Source: DASVCN01 sp040905665 (GTDB taxonomy: Bacteria; Deinococcota; Deinococci; Deinococcales; Trueperaceae). From it: a stretch of DNA of 64,000 nt. The stretch's first letter is position 1; each line of letters opens with the position of its first letter. The notes beneath the pieces were generated by a model. The model searched no databases. It was not told the origin of the DNA and was given only the letters and a program-made list of their open reading frames with translations. This document shows, piece after piece, positions 50,994 through 58,652 of the stretch. The DNA is taken from contig JBBDRD010000035.1 in NCBI GenBank assembly GCA_040905665.1, positions 186,001 through 250,000 of the forward strand, in the 5' to 3' direction. The position numbers and the translations under genes are program-made.

Positions 50994-52212
50994 CGAACGC
51001 ATCATCGTCGGCCTCGACATCGGTACCACCAAGATCTGTACCGTTATTGGCGAGATCGCCAGCGATGGGGTGCTGGACGTAATAGGTGAAGGCACCGTAC
51101 CCAGCGATGGGCTGCGCAAGGGAGTCGTCGTCAATCTCGAGAGGACCATCGAAGCGGTCCGCCATTCGATTGCCTCTGCCGAACGAGTCGCCGGAGTCGA
51201 AGTGACCAGCGCCTGGGCCGGCATCGCCGGGACCCACCTCAAGGCGCAGACGAGTCATGGGATGGCGGCGATTCGCCGTGGTCAGGAGATCAGCCGCGCG
51301 GACGTCGAACGCACCATCGAAAACGCACGAGCGGTTCCGCTCGAAGCCAACATGGAATTCATTCACGTCATTCCACAGGAATATGTGGTCGACGGACACG
51401 ACGGTATAAGGGATCCGGTAGGAATGTCGGGCGTACGCCTCGAGGTGGACGTACACATCGTTGCCGGCGCCCAGGGTCCTCTGCAGAACCTCAAGCGATG
51501 CGCCCGAGATGCCGGGGTCGATGTCGACGGCGTTGTCGTGCAGGCCCTTGCCTCGGGCCTGGCCGTGCTCAACGAGAGCGAGCGCGAACTCACCACCCTG
51601 CTCATCGACGTGGGCGGCGGCACCACTGACATCGGAGTGTTTCGCCGCGGCATCCTCACCCACTCGGCGGTCATACCGCTGGGCGGAGACCACATCACCC
51701 AGGACATCAGCCAACTCTTGCGTATCCCGCCGGACGAGGCCGAGCGGGTCAAGAGGCGTTACGGAGTAGCGCTGCCCGATCTGGCCGACCGTGAAGTGAT
51801 CCTCGAGGTCGCCAACCCCAACTACACCGCCTCCCTCTCCACCTTCGAGCTCGCCCAGGTCATCAAGCCCCGGGTAGTGGAAATTCTCGATCTGGTGAAG
51901 CAGAACATCGAGCAGCGCATGGGTGCGCTCGAGCTGCTCGCCGGCAACGTGGTGATTACCGGTGGCGCATCCCTCATGCCCGGCTTCGACCAGGTCGCCA
52001 CCGAACGCTTCCGCCTTCCCGTTCGGGTGGGCAAGCCTCACGGCGTTTCGGGCCTTGTCGACGTTGTTGCCAGCCCCGCCCACGCAACTGCCGTTGGCCT
52101 GGTGCGTTACGGTATGCGCTTCGGACAACCGGAGCGAGTCGCCGTTTCACGAGGCGAGCGCAATGGTGGATTCCTCACCAGCCTGCGCAACATTCTCAGA
52201 GAATTCTTTTGA
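50986..52212 (+). CDS. ftsA: Cell-division ATPase FtsA
   Basis: 408 aa, actin-like. Phosphate 1 loop VGLDIGTTKICTVIGE, SHUTTLE/1C region MEFIHVIPQEYVVDG, LLIDVGGGTTDIGVF (phosphate 2), and GNVVITGGASLMPGF (adenosine motif). The C-terminal amphipathic helix GGFLTSLRNILREFF tethers it to the membrane. It anchors FtsZ filaments and recruits the divisome. 34 nt before ftsZ. Confidence 0.97.
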   Translation: MTDERIIVGLDIGTTKICTVIGEIASDGVLDVIGEGTVPSDGLRKGVVVNLERTIEAVRHSIASAERVAGVEVTSAWAGIAGTHLKAQTSHGMAAIRRGQEISRADVERTIENARAVPLEANMEFIHVIPQEYVVDGHDGIRDPVGMSGVRLEVDVHIVAGAQGPLQNLKRCARDAGVDVDGVVVQALASGLAVLNESERELTTLLIDVGGGTTDIGVFRRGILTHSAVIPLGGDHITQDISQLLRIPPDEAERVKRRYGVALPDLADREVILEVANPNYTASLSTFELAQVIKPRVVEILDLVKQNIEQRMGALELLAGNVVITGGASLMPGFDQVATERFRLPVRVGKPHGVSGLVDVVASPAHATAVGLVRYGMRFGQPERVAVSRGERNGGFLTSLRNILREFF

Positions 52213-52246
52213 TGCAGCCGCATTCGTCAGTCAGAGGAGAAGTGGC

Positions 52247-53308
52247 ATGAACAACGACAACGCCGTCATTCGCGTCATCGGCCTGGGAGGCGGCGGTAAC
52301 AACGCCGTCAATCGGATGATCGAGACAGGCCTATTGGGGGTCGAGTTCGTCGCCGCCAATACCGACGCGCAAGTACTCGCCACCTCCCTGGCGGATACCC
52401 GCATCCAGATGGGCGACCATCTAACCAAGGGACTAGGCGCTGGCGCCAATCCCGAGATCGGTGAAAAGGCCGCGGTCGAAGACCGAGACCGTATAGCCGA
52501 AGTCCTGCGCGGTTCCGATCTGGTGTTCCTAACGGCCGGAATGGGCGGCGGCACCGGCACCGGTTCCGCTCCCGTGGTGGCCGAGGTAGCCCGTGAACTC
52601 GGTGCGTTGACAGTCGCGGTAGTTACCACCCCCTTCCAGTTCGAAGGGCCCAAGCGCACCCGTCAGTCAGAGGAAGGGTTACGCCGCCTCGAGGACAAGG
52701 TCGACGCCCTCATCGTGGTGGAAAACCAGCGGCTGCTCTCCTCGCTCGACCGAAAGGTGAAGCTCTCCGATGCATTCCGTGTTGCCGACCGGGTTCTCTA
52801 CCACGGCGTACGGGGCATCAGTGACGTGATCAACATGCCCGGACTCATCAACGTTGACTTTGCCGACGTCAAAGCCCTCCTCTCTGGCGCCGGTACGGTG
52901 CTCATGGGAATAGGGGCCGGACGCGGCGAAAACGTCGCCGAGCAGGCCGCCGAGAGCGCCACTCACTCTCCCCTGCTCTCGCGCGGGGTCGAAGGCGCGC
53001 ACCACCTTCTCATCAACGTGACCGGCTCCGAAGAACTCACCCTCTTCGATGCCAACGAGATCGTCGAGAAGATCAGCGCCGCTACCGAGGTCGAAGACGT
53101 CAACGTACTTTTTGGGGTGACCTACGACGAAGCGGCGGCCGATGAGGTACGCGTGACGGTCATCGCCGCCGGCTTCGAGCACGAACCGCGCATGAAGGTC
53201 CTGCGGCCCACCCAAATGCGCCAGAACGCCACGGGACGCGGCTACGACCCGTCGAACTACGACATCCCGGCATTCCTTCGATACAACCCCGACGGCGCCG
53301 AGAACTGA
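52247..53308 (+). CDS. ftsZ: Cell-division GTPase FtsZ
   Basis: 353 aa from ATG 52247 with GAGGAG upstream. VIGLGGGGNNAVNRMIE, the GTP signature GMGGGTGTGSAP at 98-109, TTPFQFEGPKR, and the T7-loop region (NVDFADVKALL). The short linker ends in the FtsA-binding peptide DIPAFLRYN. It polymerises into the Z-ring. The upstream extension of this frame through the ftsA end is not coding. A 15-bp tandem repeat begins 8 nt after the stop. Confidence 0.98.
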   Translation: MNNDNAVIRVIGLGGGGNNAVNRMIETGLLGVEFVAANTDAQVLATSLADTRIQMGDHLTKGLGAGANPEIGEKAAVEDRDRIAEVLRGSDLVFLTAGMGGGTGTGSAPVVAEVARELGALTVAVVTTPFQFEGPKRTRQSEEGLRRLEDKVDALIVVENQRLLSSLDRKVKLSDAFRVADRVLYHGVRGISDVINMPGLINVDFADVKALLSGAGTVLMGIGAGRGENVAEQAAESATHSPLLSRGVEGAHHLLINVTGSEELTLFDANEIVEKISAATEVEDVNVLFGVTYDEAAADEVRVTVIAAGFEHEPRMKVLRPTQMRQNATGRGYDPSNYDIPAFLRYNPDGAEN

Positions 53309-53316
53309 GTGACGCG

Positions 53317-53361
53317 CACCGAGTGCCCAGTCACCGAGTGCCCAGTCACCGAGTGCCCAGT
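53317..53361. repeat. 15-bp tandem repeat, three copies
   Basis: CACCGAGTGCCCAGT repeated three times exactly (53317-53331, 53332-53346, 53347-53361), between the ftsZ stop and the Nudix gene. No spacers, so it is not a CRISPR. Probably a slippage-prone satellite; copy number may vary between strains. Confidence 0.95.
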
Positions 53362-53390
53362 ATCGAACGCCTGCAGTTGACGGTTCGCCA

Positions 53391-53918
53391 GTGAGTGGCG
53401 GGCGCAAGCGCAGCCAGGCGCGGCAAGAAGAGCGCGAGGTCCTCTATGAGGGCGCGATTCTGGACCTGGTACGGCTCGAAGGACGCTGGGACGTCGTCGA
53501 GCATTCCCCCGGGGTAGCGATCCTGGTATGTGAGGGGCGCCAGGTGCTGGGCGTTAGACAGCAGAGGCCGGCTGCCGGGCTGCGCACCTGGGAGATCCCT
53601 GCCGGTCTCGTCGACCCGGGTGAGACACCTGAGCAAACGGCGAACCGCGAGCTGGCCGAAGAGGTCGGGCTGGCAGGGCGTCTCACTCTGATAACCAGCA
53701 TGTACACCTCTCCAGGTTTCACGGACGAAATCGTTCACCTGTTCGAGGCGCACGATCTCGAACCCGCTCACGCCCAAGCCGATGAAGATGAGGATCTGGA
53801 GCTCGCCTGGATGGATCTCACAACTGCCTGGGAGGGCATTCGTGATGGCGCTATCGCCAGCAGCGCTCCGACGCTGGTAGCGCTGGCTTTCGCGAAGGCG
53901 AGACTCGGTCTCAAATGA
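53391..53918 (+). CDS. Nudix hydrolase, ADP-ribose pyrophosphatase type
   Basis: 175 aa. Complete Nudix box GLVDPGETPEQTANRELAEEVGL (about 78-100) preceded by VLGVRQQRPAAGLRTWEIPAG, the ADP-ribose pyrophosphatase arrangement. It hydrolyses a nucleoside diphosphate linked to another moiety, most likely ADP-ribose. GTG start. The stop overlaps ribF (ATGA). Confidence 0.9.
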   Translation: MSGGRKRSQARQEEREVLYEGAILDLVRLEGRWDVVEHSPGVAILVCEGRQVLGVRQQRPAAGLRTWEIPAGLVDPGETPEQTANRELAEEVGLAGRLTLITSMYTSPGFTDEIVHLFEAHDLEPAHAQADEDEDLELAWMDLTTAWEGIRDGAIASSAPTLVALAFAKARLGLK

Positions 53919-54808
53919 TCGTTGTCGACAGCCCCGACAAGCTCGATATCAGCGGTGCGGTGGTATCGATCGGCAATTTCGACGGTGTCCATTGGGGTCA
54001 TCGTCAGCTCCTGCAGCGCATGAACGAGTTGGCGCGGCCAGAGGGGCGGCCGACGTTGATCGTCACCTTCTTCCCGCCCTCCAAGGTGGTGTTCGGCGAT
54101 CAGCCGTTCCTTAGCAGCGAGCGCGAAAAGCTCGAACTGCTGTCCGGCTTCGGCCCGGTAGCGGTGGCGATGATCCCATTCTCTCGTGACTACGCCCTCA
54201 CCGACAAGAGTATTTTCCTCGATCAGCTAGTGCGATTGCATCCCAGCGCCTTCATCGTTGGCGAAGACTTCCGTTTTGGCCATAAGCGCCAGGGGACCCT
54301 GAACGATCTGAGCTTGGTAACCAGCAAACTCGAGGTGTTTGGATTGGAAACCCTCGATGGCGAGGTAGTCAAGAGCTCCACGATTCGCGAGACACTTGCC
54401 GCCGGAGACGTTGCTCATGCAGCACGCTTGCTCGGTGAGCCTTACCTGGCGATCGGCAGGGTGCGGTCCGGAGACAAGCGCGGCCGGCAGATCGACTACC
54501 CGACCGCTAATCTGGATATGCCGGAGCGCAAGGCGCTGCCCGTGGGCGTGTTCTCGGTACGAGTGGAAACCGAAGGTGCCAGCTACGGCGGTATGGCCAA
54601 CAGCGGGCCTCGACCCTCCTTCCCCGACGCGGCCCCCGCCTGCGAGGTCCACCTGTTCGACTTCGACGGCGACCTGTACGGGAGCGAGCTGCGGGTACGT
54701 TTCATCGATCGGATCCGGGGCCAGCAGAAGTTCTCCTCCCTCGACAAGTTGCGCGCCAGGCTGGACGAAGACGCCCGTATCGCCAAGGAACAGTTGGCAA
54801 GGCTGTAG
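53915..54808 (+). CDS. ribF: Bifunctional riboflavin kinase/FAD synthetase
   Basis: 297 aa. The N-terminal FMN adenylyltransferase domain has SIGNFDGVHWGHRQLLQRM and IVGEDFRFGHKRQG. The C-terminal riboflavin kinase has GEPYLAIGRVRSGDKRGRQIDYPTANL and EVHLFDFDGDLYGSELRVRFIDRIR. It turns riboflavin into FMN and FAD in two ATP-dependent steps. Coupled to the Nudix gene by a 4-nt overlap. RGRQIDYPTAN replaces the common RGR-x-LGFPTAN, a mild change. Confidence 0.95.
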   Translation: MIVVDSPDKLDISGAVVSIGNFDGVHWGHRQLLQRMNELARPEGRPTLIVTFFPPSKVVFGDQPFLSSEREKLELLSGFGPVAVAMIPFSRDYALTDKSIFLDQLVRLHPSAFIVGEDFRFGHKRQGTLNDLSLVTSKLEVFGLETLDGEVVKSSTIRETLAAGDVAHAARLLGEPYLAIGRVRSGDKRGRQIDYPTANLDMPERKALPVGVFSVRVETEGASYGGMANSGPRPSFPDAAPACEVHLFDFDGDLYGSELRVRFIDRIRGQQKFSSLDKLRARLDEDARIAKEQLARL

Positions 54809-54992
54809 GACATCGAGGGCAAGAGTGACCCTAGTCAGTCTCAACTTCTTCGGTTACCAGGCTCGCGAAAGACGCCTCTTCGATCGATCCCCGCGGACGC
54901 GCTCAGGAACAGCCGATGGGTGCCCTTCCAGTTGACTCAACAGCGACTCGAGGATGGCGTCCGCGGACTTCATTGCGATCCGCGCGCCATGT

Positions 54993-55244
54993 TCATCGCC
55001 AAACTTTCTGAGTGAGTCGCCCGCCGCGTCGAGTGCGCGCAACCGCCCTTCGTTCATCGCTGGGAATATCGAGGATCTCGGCGAACTTGGCACCAAGTTC
55101 GAGAGAGGGCCTCCGCTCTTCTGCCTCGATCTTTCGAACCGTGGCGGTGGAGCAGCCCGCTCGATCGGCCAGATCGCTCCGCGTGAGGCCCAGGCTCTTC
55201 CGCCGCCTTCGCAGCCAAAGACCGAACAGCGCTTCGTCGCGCAT
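54993..55244 (-). pseudogene. HTH-Xre domain fragment, probably remnant of a MalT/AAA-type regulator
   Basis: 83 aa from ATG 55244 (AGGAG 8 nt upstream). FGLWLRRRRKSLGLTRSDLADRAGCSTATVRKIEAEERRPSLELGAKFAEILDIPSDER matches the HTH that opens large regulators with AAA ATPase and TPR domains, but the frame ends 20 residues later (RTRRGGRLTQKVWR). In the adjacent frame (54854-55060) a helical stretch DAAGDSLRKFGDEHGARIAMKSADAILESLL could be a piece of the missing TPR part. A stand-alone HTH protein is possible but less likely. Confidence 0.6.
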
Positions 55245-55380
55245 CAATCAACTCCTGATTGCCGAAATCCAGCTCGACCTCACCAACTGTAGCACCGCCT
55301 GTAACAGTAAATAGACTTTGCTCACTTGGGGTCGATTGTCCGTGTTCTGTCGGCATTGGCGCCGACGCTATACTCGCCTC

Positions 55381-56115
55381 ATGCTCATCTACGGAAAGAA
55401 CGCCGTCAGCGAAGCTCTCGAACAGGGTCAGGCCGAGCTCGTGATGGTAGCACTGGGGGTGCGCGAATCCACGGTGCGCGAAATAGAGAAGCTCGCGCGC
55501 CGGGCCAGGGTGCCTGTCGAACGAGTGCCACGAATCCAACTCGACCAGGCCCTCAAGACCACCGCTCACCAGGGGGTTGTCGCCGAACTGCCGGAGCTGC
55601 GTTTCGCCGCTGAGGAGGCTCCCTTCGATCTGGCTGCACAACGCGGGGAGCGTCTTCTGCTGGTGCTGCTCGACCACGTGCAAGACCCACGCAACTATGG
55701 GGCCATCATCCGTAGTGCCGAAGTACTTGGCGCACACGGGGTCGTTACCGAGGAACGGCGCAGCGCTCCCCTTTCGGCGGTAGTTGCCAAGACGGCTGCT
55801 GGCGCCACCGCTCATCTTCCGGTCGTGCAGGTGAAGAACCTGGCACGCTACATGGACGACCTGAAAGCTCGGAACGTTTGGATCTACGGTGCCGATGCCG
55901 GTTCTTCCACGACTCCGGGACTGATCGACTGGGACCGCGACGCGGCGCTCGTGATCGGCTCGGAGGGGAGCGGCCTGCGGCGCCTGGTGCGCGAGAAGTG
56001 CGACGAGGTGGTGGGCATCGAAACCAGGGGCCGGGTCTCCTCGCTCAACGCCTCGGTGGCCGCCGGTGTTCTTCTTTACGCCGTGCAACTGGGCCGCGCG
56101 AAAGCGGCGCGTTAG
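55381..56115 (+). CDS. rlmB: SpoU/TrmH-family 23S rRNA (guanosine-2'-O-)-methyltransferase
   Basis: 244 aa from ATG 55381; TATACT (55369-55374) lies 6 nt upstream, a leaderless start. The N-terminal L30e-like RNA-binding domain (LIYGKNAVSEALEQGQAELVMVA) is followed by the SPOUT knot: LDHVQDPRNYGAIIRSAEVLGAHGVV (motif 1), LVIGSEGSGLRRLVREKCDEVVGIETRG (motif 2) and SSLNASVAAGVLLYAV (motif 3). It most likely methylates G2251 of 23S rRNA (RlmB), but a tRNA target cannot be excluded. The S9 peptidase gene follows immediately. Confidence 0.9.
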   Translation: MLIYGKNAVSEALEQGQAELVMVALGVRESTVREIEKLARRARVPVERVPRIQLDQALKTTAHQGVVAELPELRFAAEEAPFDLAAQRGERLLLVLLDHVQDPRNYGAIIRSAEVLGAHGVVTEERRSAPLSAVVAKTAAGATAHLPVVQVKNLARYMDDLKARNVWIYGADAGSSTTPGLIDWDRDAALVIGSEGSGLRRLVREKCDEVVGIETRGRVSSLNASVAAGVLLYAVQLGRAKAAR

Positions 56116-58059
56116 ATGCCCCGCCTTGGGAGCCGCGACCTGCTCCAACTCGCGCTCGTATCGGACCCCCGCGTTGCTCCCGGCGGCAAGTCGATCGCCG
56201 TGGTGGTCACCCGCATAGAACGCAAAGAAGGGGAGGACGAGGGAGGCAGCGAGCCGCCTCGTTACCTCTCCCAGGTCCACCTCTACGACACCAGCGGCCG
56301 GACCAAGGTGGTGGACGAAGGCGCCTACAGCGACACCCGGCCGCGCTTCTCACGAGATGCCCGACACCTCGCGTTCCTGCGGCGCGCCGGCAAGGAGGAG
56401 GCGGCGCAGCTCTTCATGATGAAGCTCGGGGCTAATAAGCCCCGACAGCTCACGGAGGAGCCCGGGGGAGTGGAGACGTTCGAGTGGCACCCCGGCAGCG
56501 ACACGCTCGCTTACCTCGCGGGAGCCCAGGCAAGGGAACAGCAGGTCCCCACCCTCAGGGAGATCGACCGCCTGCGCTACAAGTTCGACGGCAAGGGTTA
56601 CCTCCCGGCCGCGCCTCGCAAGCTCTGCCTGGTAGAGGCCGGTGGCGAGGCACGCGAGCTCGACACCGGCGGCCTCGACTTCGAGGAACTGGCCTGGGAG
56701 GCAGAGGGCAGCCATCTGCTACTGAGCGGCGCCCAAGATCAGGCGGAGCGCGACGAGGATCTAAGGCGCCTCTGGCGGCTCGACTCATCTGGAGGGGCGC
56801 CGAAACTGCTCACGGCGGCCAGGCGCCTCTCTGCCCTCTCTCCCGGGCCTGGGGGCAAGATCGCCTTCCTGGCGCCCGCACATCCGGAGCAGCCCTCTGG
56901 GCCCAGTGCCGTCTGGCTGGTAACGGCAGAGGGAGGCGAAGAACGCCGCCTCACCGCGGAGGATCTCGACCTCTCCCCCGCCACCGGCGGCGACTGCCGC
57001 TACGGCGACTACCCCAACCGGCCGCTCTGGCTCGCCGGCGACAGCCTTTTCGTCAACCACAATCGGGCCGGCCGCAGTGGCATAGCCCGGCTCAACCCGG
57101 CTCGAGGCGAGCTGGTAGCACTCGACGATCAGGAAGCGGTCGTAACAGCCTTCGATCATGCCGACGGGACGCTGGCGTTCATCCGGGAGAGCTCCTCGCA
57201 CCCCGGCGAGCTCTTCGTGAAGACCGCCCAAGAGGCTCCCCGGCAACTGACGACGCTCAACCACGAACTGGCGGAGCGCGCCGGCTTTTCTGCTGCCAAA
57301 GGTCCTTTCTCGGTGGACAGGGAAGCCGGCGCATCCTACTGGCGCCTCGACCCGGCCGAGCGGCGCGACGATCTAGCGCTCGTCGTGCAGGTGCATGGCG
57401 GTCCCCATACCAATGTCGGCCAGGGCTTCTACTTCGAGTACCAGCTTCTTGCGGCACGGGGTTACACGGTCATTTACGGCAACCCTCACGGTTCCTCCAG
57501 CTACGGCCAGGCGTTCGCCACCGCGGTCCTCGGCAGCTACGGCACCATCGACGCCGACGACGTCCTCGCTTTCGTAGATCATGCGCTCGCCACTCATCCC
57601 GATCCGCAGGCACCAGTGCATCTCACCGGCGGCTCCTACGGCGGCTTCATGACCAACTGGTTGGTCGCCCATAGCGACCGCTTCAGGTCGGCGGTGACGC
57701 AGAGGAGCATCTGCAACTTCGTCTCCTTCTACGGCACCTCCGATATCGGCTACTGGTTCAGCGAACGGGAACTCGGCGGCAACCCCTGGGACGACTTCGA
57801 GCGCCTCTGGCAACAGAGTCCGCTGAGGCTCGCTCACCGCATCGCCACGCCGTTGCTGATCCTCCACTCCGAGAGCGACCTCAGGTGTCCCGTCGAACAG
57901 GCCCAACAGTTGTTCGTGGCGGTGAAGCGAAGCGGAATTGCCGAGACACGGCTGGTGCTGTTCCCCGATGAGAACCACGAACTTTCGCGGTCGGGCCGGC
58001 CCGCCCGCCGGGTAGAACGCCTCGACGCTATCGTGGGGTGGTTCGAGGACCATCCGTGA
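56116..58059 (+). CDS. S9 family (prolyl oligopeptidase/acylaminoacyl-type) serine peptidase
   Basis: 647 aa. An N-terminal beta-propeller-like region (1-380) with TolB/WD40-type blades (RPRFSRDARHLAFLRR, ETFEWHPGSDTLAYLAG) is followed by an alpha/beta hydrolase domain with nucleophile Ser507 (TGGSYGGFMTN), Asp588 (HSESDLRCP) and His621 (DENHELS). It cleaves short peptides that enter the propeller pore. No signal peptide, so cytosolic. It begins right after the rlmB stop, likely the same transcript. Confidence 0.93.
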   Translation: MPRLGSRDLLQLALVSDPRVAPGGKSIAVVVTRIERKEGEDEGGSEPPRYLSQVHLYDTSGRTKVVDEGAYSDTRPRFSRDARHLAFLRRAGKEEAAQLFMMKLGANKPRQLTEEPGGVETFEWHPGSDTLAYLAGAQAREQQVPTLREIDRLRYKFDGKGYLPAAPRKLCLVEAGGEARELDTGGLDFEELAWEAEGSHLLLSGAQDQAERDEDLRRLWRLDSSGGAPKLLTAARRLSALSPGPGGKIAFLAPAHPEQPSGPSAVWLVTAEGGEERRLTAEDLDLSPATGGDCRYGDYPNRPLWLAGDSLFVNHNRAGRSGIARLNPARGELVALDDQEAVVTAFDHADGTLAFIRESSSHPGELFVKTAQEAPRQLTTLNHELAERAGFSAAKGPFSVDREAGASYWRLDPAERRDDLALVVQVHGGPHTNVGQGFYFEYQLLAARGYTVIYGNPHGSSSYGQAFATAVLGSYGTIDADDVLAFVDHALATHPDPQAPVHLTGGSYGGFMTNWLVAHSDRFRSAVTQRSICNFVSFYGTSDIGYWFSERELGGNPWDDFERLWQQSPLRLAHRIATPLLILHSESDLRCPVEQAQQLFVAVKRSGIAETRLVLFPDENHELSRSGRPARRVERLDAIVGWFEDHP

Positions 58060-58073
58060 CGGCTCAGTTCGAT

Positions 58074-58103
58074 TTGGAGTGGGGCCTTCCCCCATGCTAG
58101 ACT
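58074..58103 (+). promoter_or_regulatory. rpsO promoter
   Basis: -35 TTGGAG (58074-58079), 18-bp spacer, -10 TAGACT (58098-58103). It leaves a leader of about 90 nt before the rpsO ATG, long enough for the S15-binding structure that controls rpsO translation in many bacteria; I did not fold it. Confidence 0.6.
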
Positions 58104-58198
58104 TTCCCGTTGGACGTCTTGGTCGGTACCGCATCTATCAGGTCCGGCTCGGGCGCACCCACGGGGCCAAGTACATCAATACCCCGGGAAGGATATCA

Positions 58199-58471
58199 AT
58201 GCCATTAAGCAAGGAACGCAAGCAGGAGGTCGTGGCGAAGTACGGCAAGGGAGACGAGAACAACACCGGCTCCACCGAAGTACAGATCGCACTTCTGACG
58301 GCACGAATCGAAGAACTCAGTGGACATCTCCAGCAGAACACCAAGGACCATCACGGCCGGCGGGGCCTGCTCACCATGGTAGGTAAGCGCAAGCGCCTCT
58401 TGGCTTATCTCGAACGCGAAGATTACGAGGGCTACAAGAGCCTTATCCAAAGCCTCGGACTGCGTCGCTAG
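58199..58471 (+). CDS. rpsO: 30S ribosomal protein S15
   Basis: 90 aa, normal length. MPLSKERKQEVVAKYGKGDENNTGSTEVQIALLTARIEELSGHLQQNTKDHHGRRGLLTMVGKRKRLLAYLEREDYEGYKSLIQSLGLRR is recognisable throughout, in particular GSTEVQIALLT, the DHHGRRGL loop and KRKRLLAYL. It binds the central domain of 16S rRNA. Located upstream of pnp, as in many bacteria. GGAAGG 7 nt before ATG. Confidence 0.98.
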   Translation: MPLSKERKQEVVAKYGKGDENNTGSTEVQIALLTARIEELSGHLQQNTKDHHGRRGLLTMVGKRKRLLAYLEREDYEGYKSLIQSLGLRR

Positions 58472-58513
58472 TACGTGTCGGAGCACGAGACGAAAATTGC
58501 AGTACCAGTTCCA

Positions 58514-58548
58514 GGTGCACGCGAGGAATGCAGGGCCTCGCGTGCACC
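58514..58548 (+). terminator. Strong hairpin between rpsO and pnp
   Basis: A perfect 13-bp stem GGTGCACGCGAGG / CCTCGCGTGCACC with a 9-nt loop. The T-rich run that follows is delayed (TTTTTT near 58571), so besides attenuating transcription it could be a ribonuclease processing hairpin, as in the E. coli rpsO-pnp interval. Confidence 0.7.
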
Positions 58549-58579
58549 GTTTGCTACTTCTTCCTGACTATTTTTTGCG

Positions 58580-58626
58580 GGCGGCGTATATGCCGCCATT
58601 GAACCGACACGCTATCGAGCGATAGC
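58580..58626 (+). promoter_or_regulatory. Two further hairpins in the pnp leader
   Basis: GGCGGC-GTATAT-GCCGCC (58580-58597) and GCTATC-GAGC-GATAGC (58611-58626) follow the terminator-like hairpin and end 27 nt before the pnp start. Serial stems in a pnp leader are the known substrate for PNPase autoregulation in E. coli, so a similar control is plausible here. Confidence 0.5.
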
Positions 58627-58652
58627 CAGAGTGGAATGAAGAAGGAGAGACA

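Noticed and set aside
50887..52128. Minus-strand 413-codon frame
   Set aside because: Entirely antisense to ftsQ/ftsA, which are unmistakable.
53317..53361. CRISPR array
   Set aside because: Units are 15 bp and directly abutting with no spacers; the same holds for 62772-62831.
55054..56280. Minus-strand 408-codon frame
   Set aside because: Antisense to the rlmB gene and the start of the S9 peptidase gene; no family resemblance.
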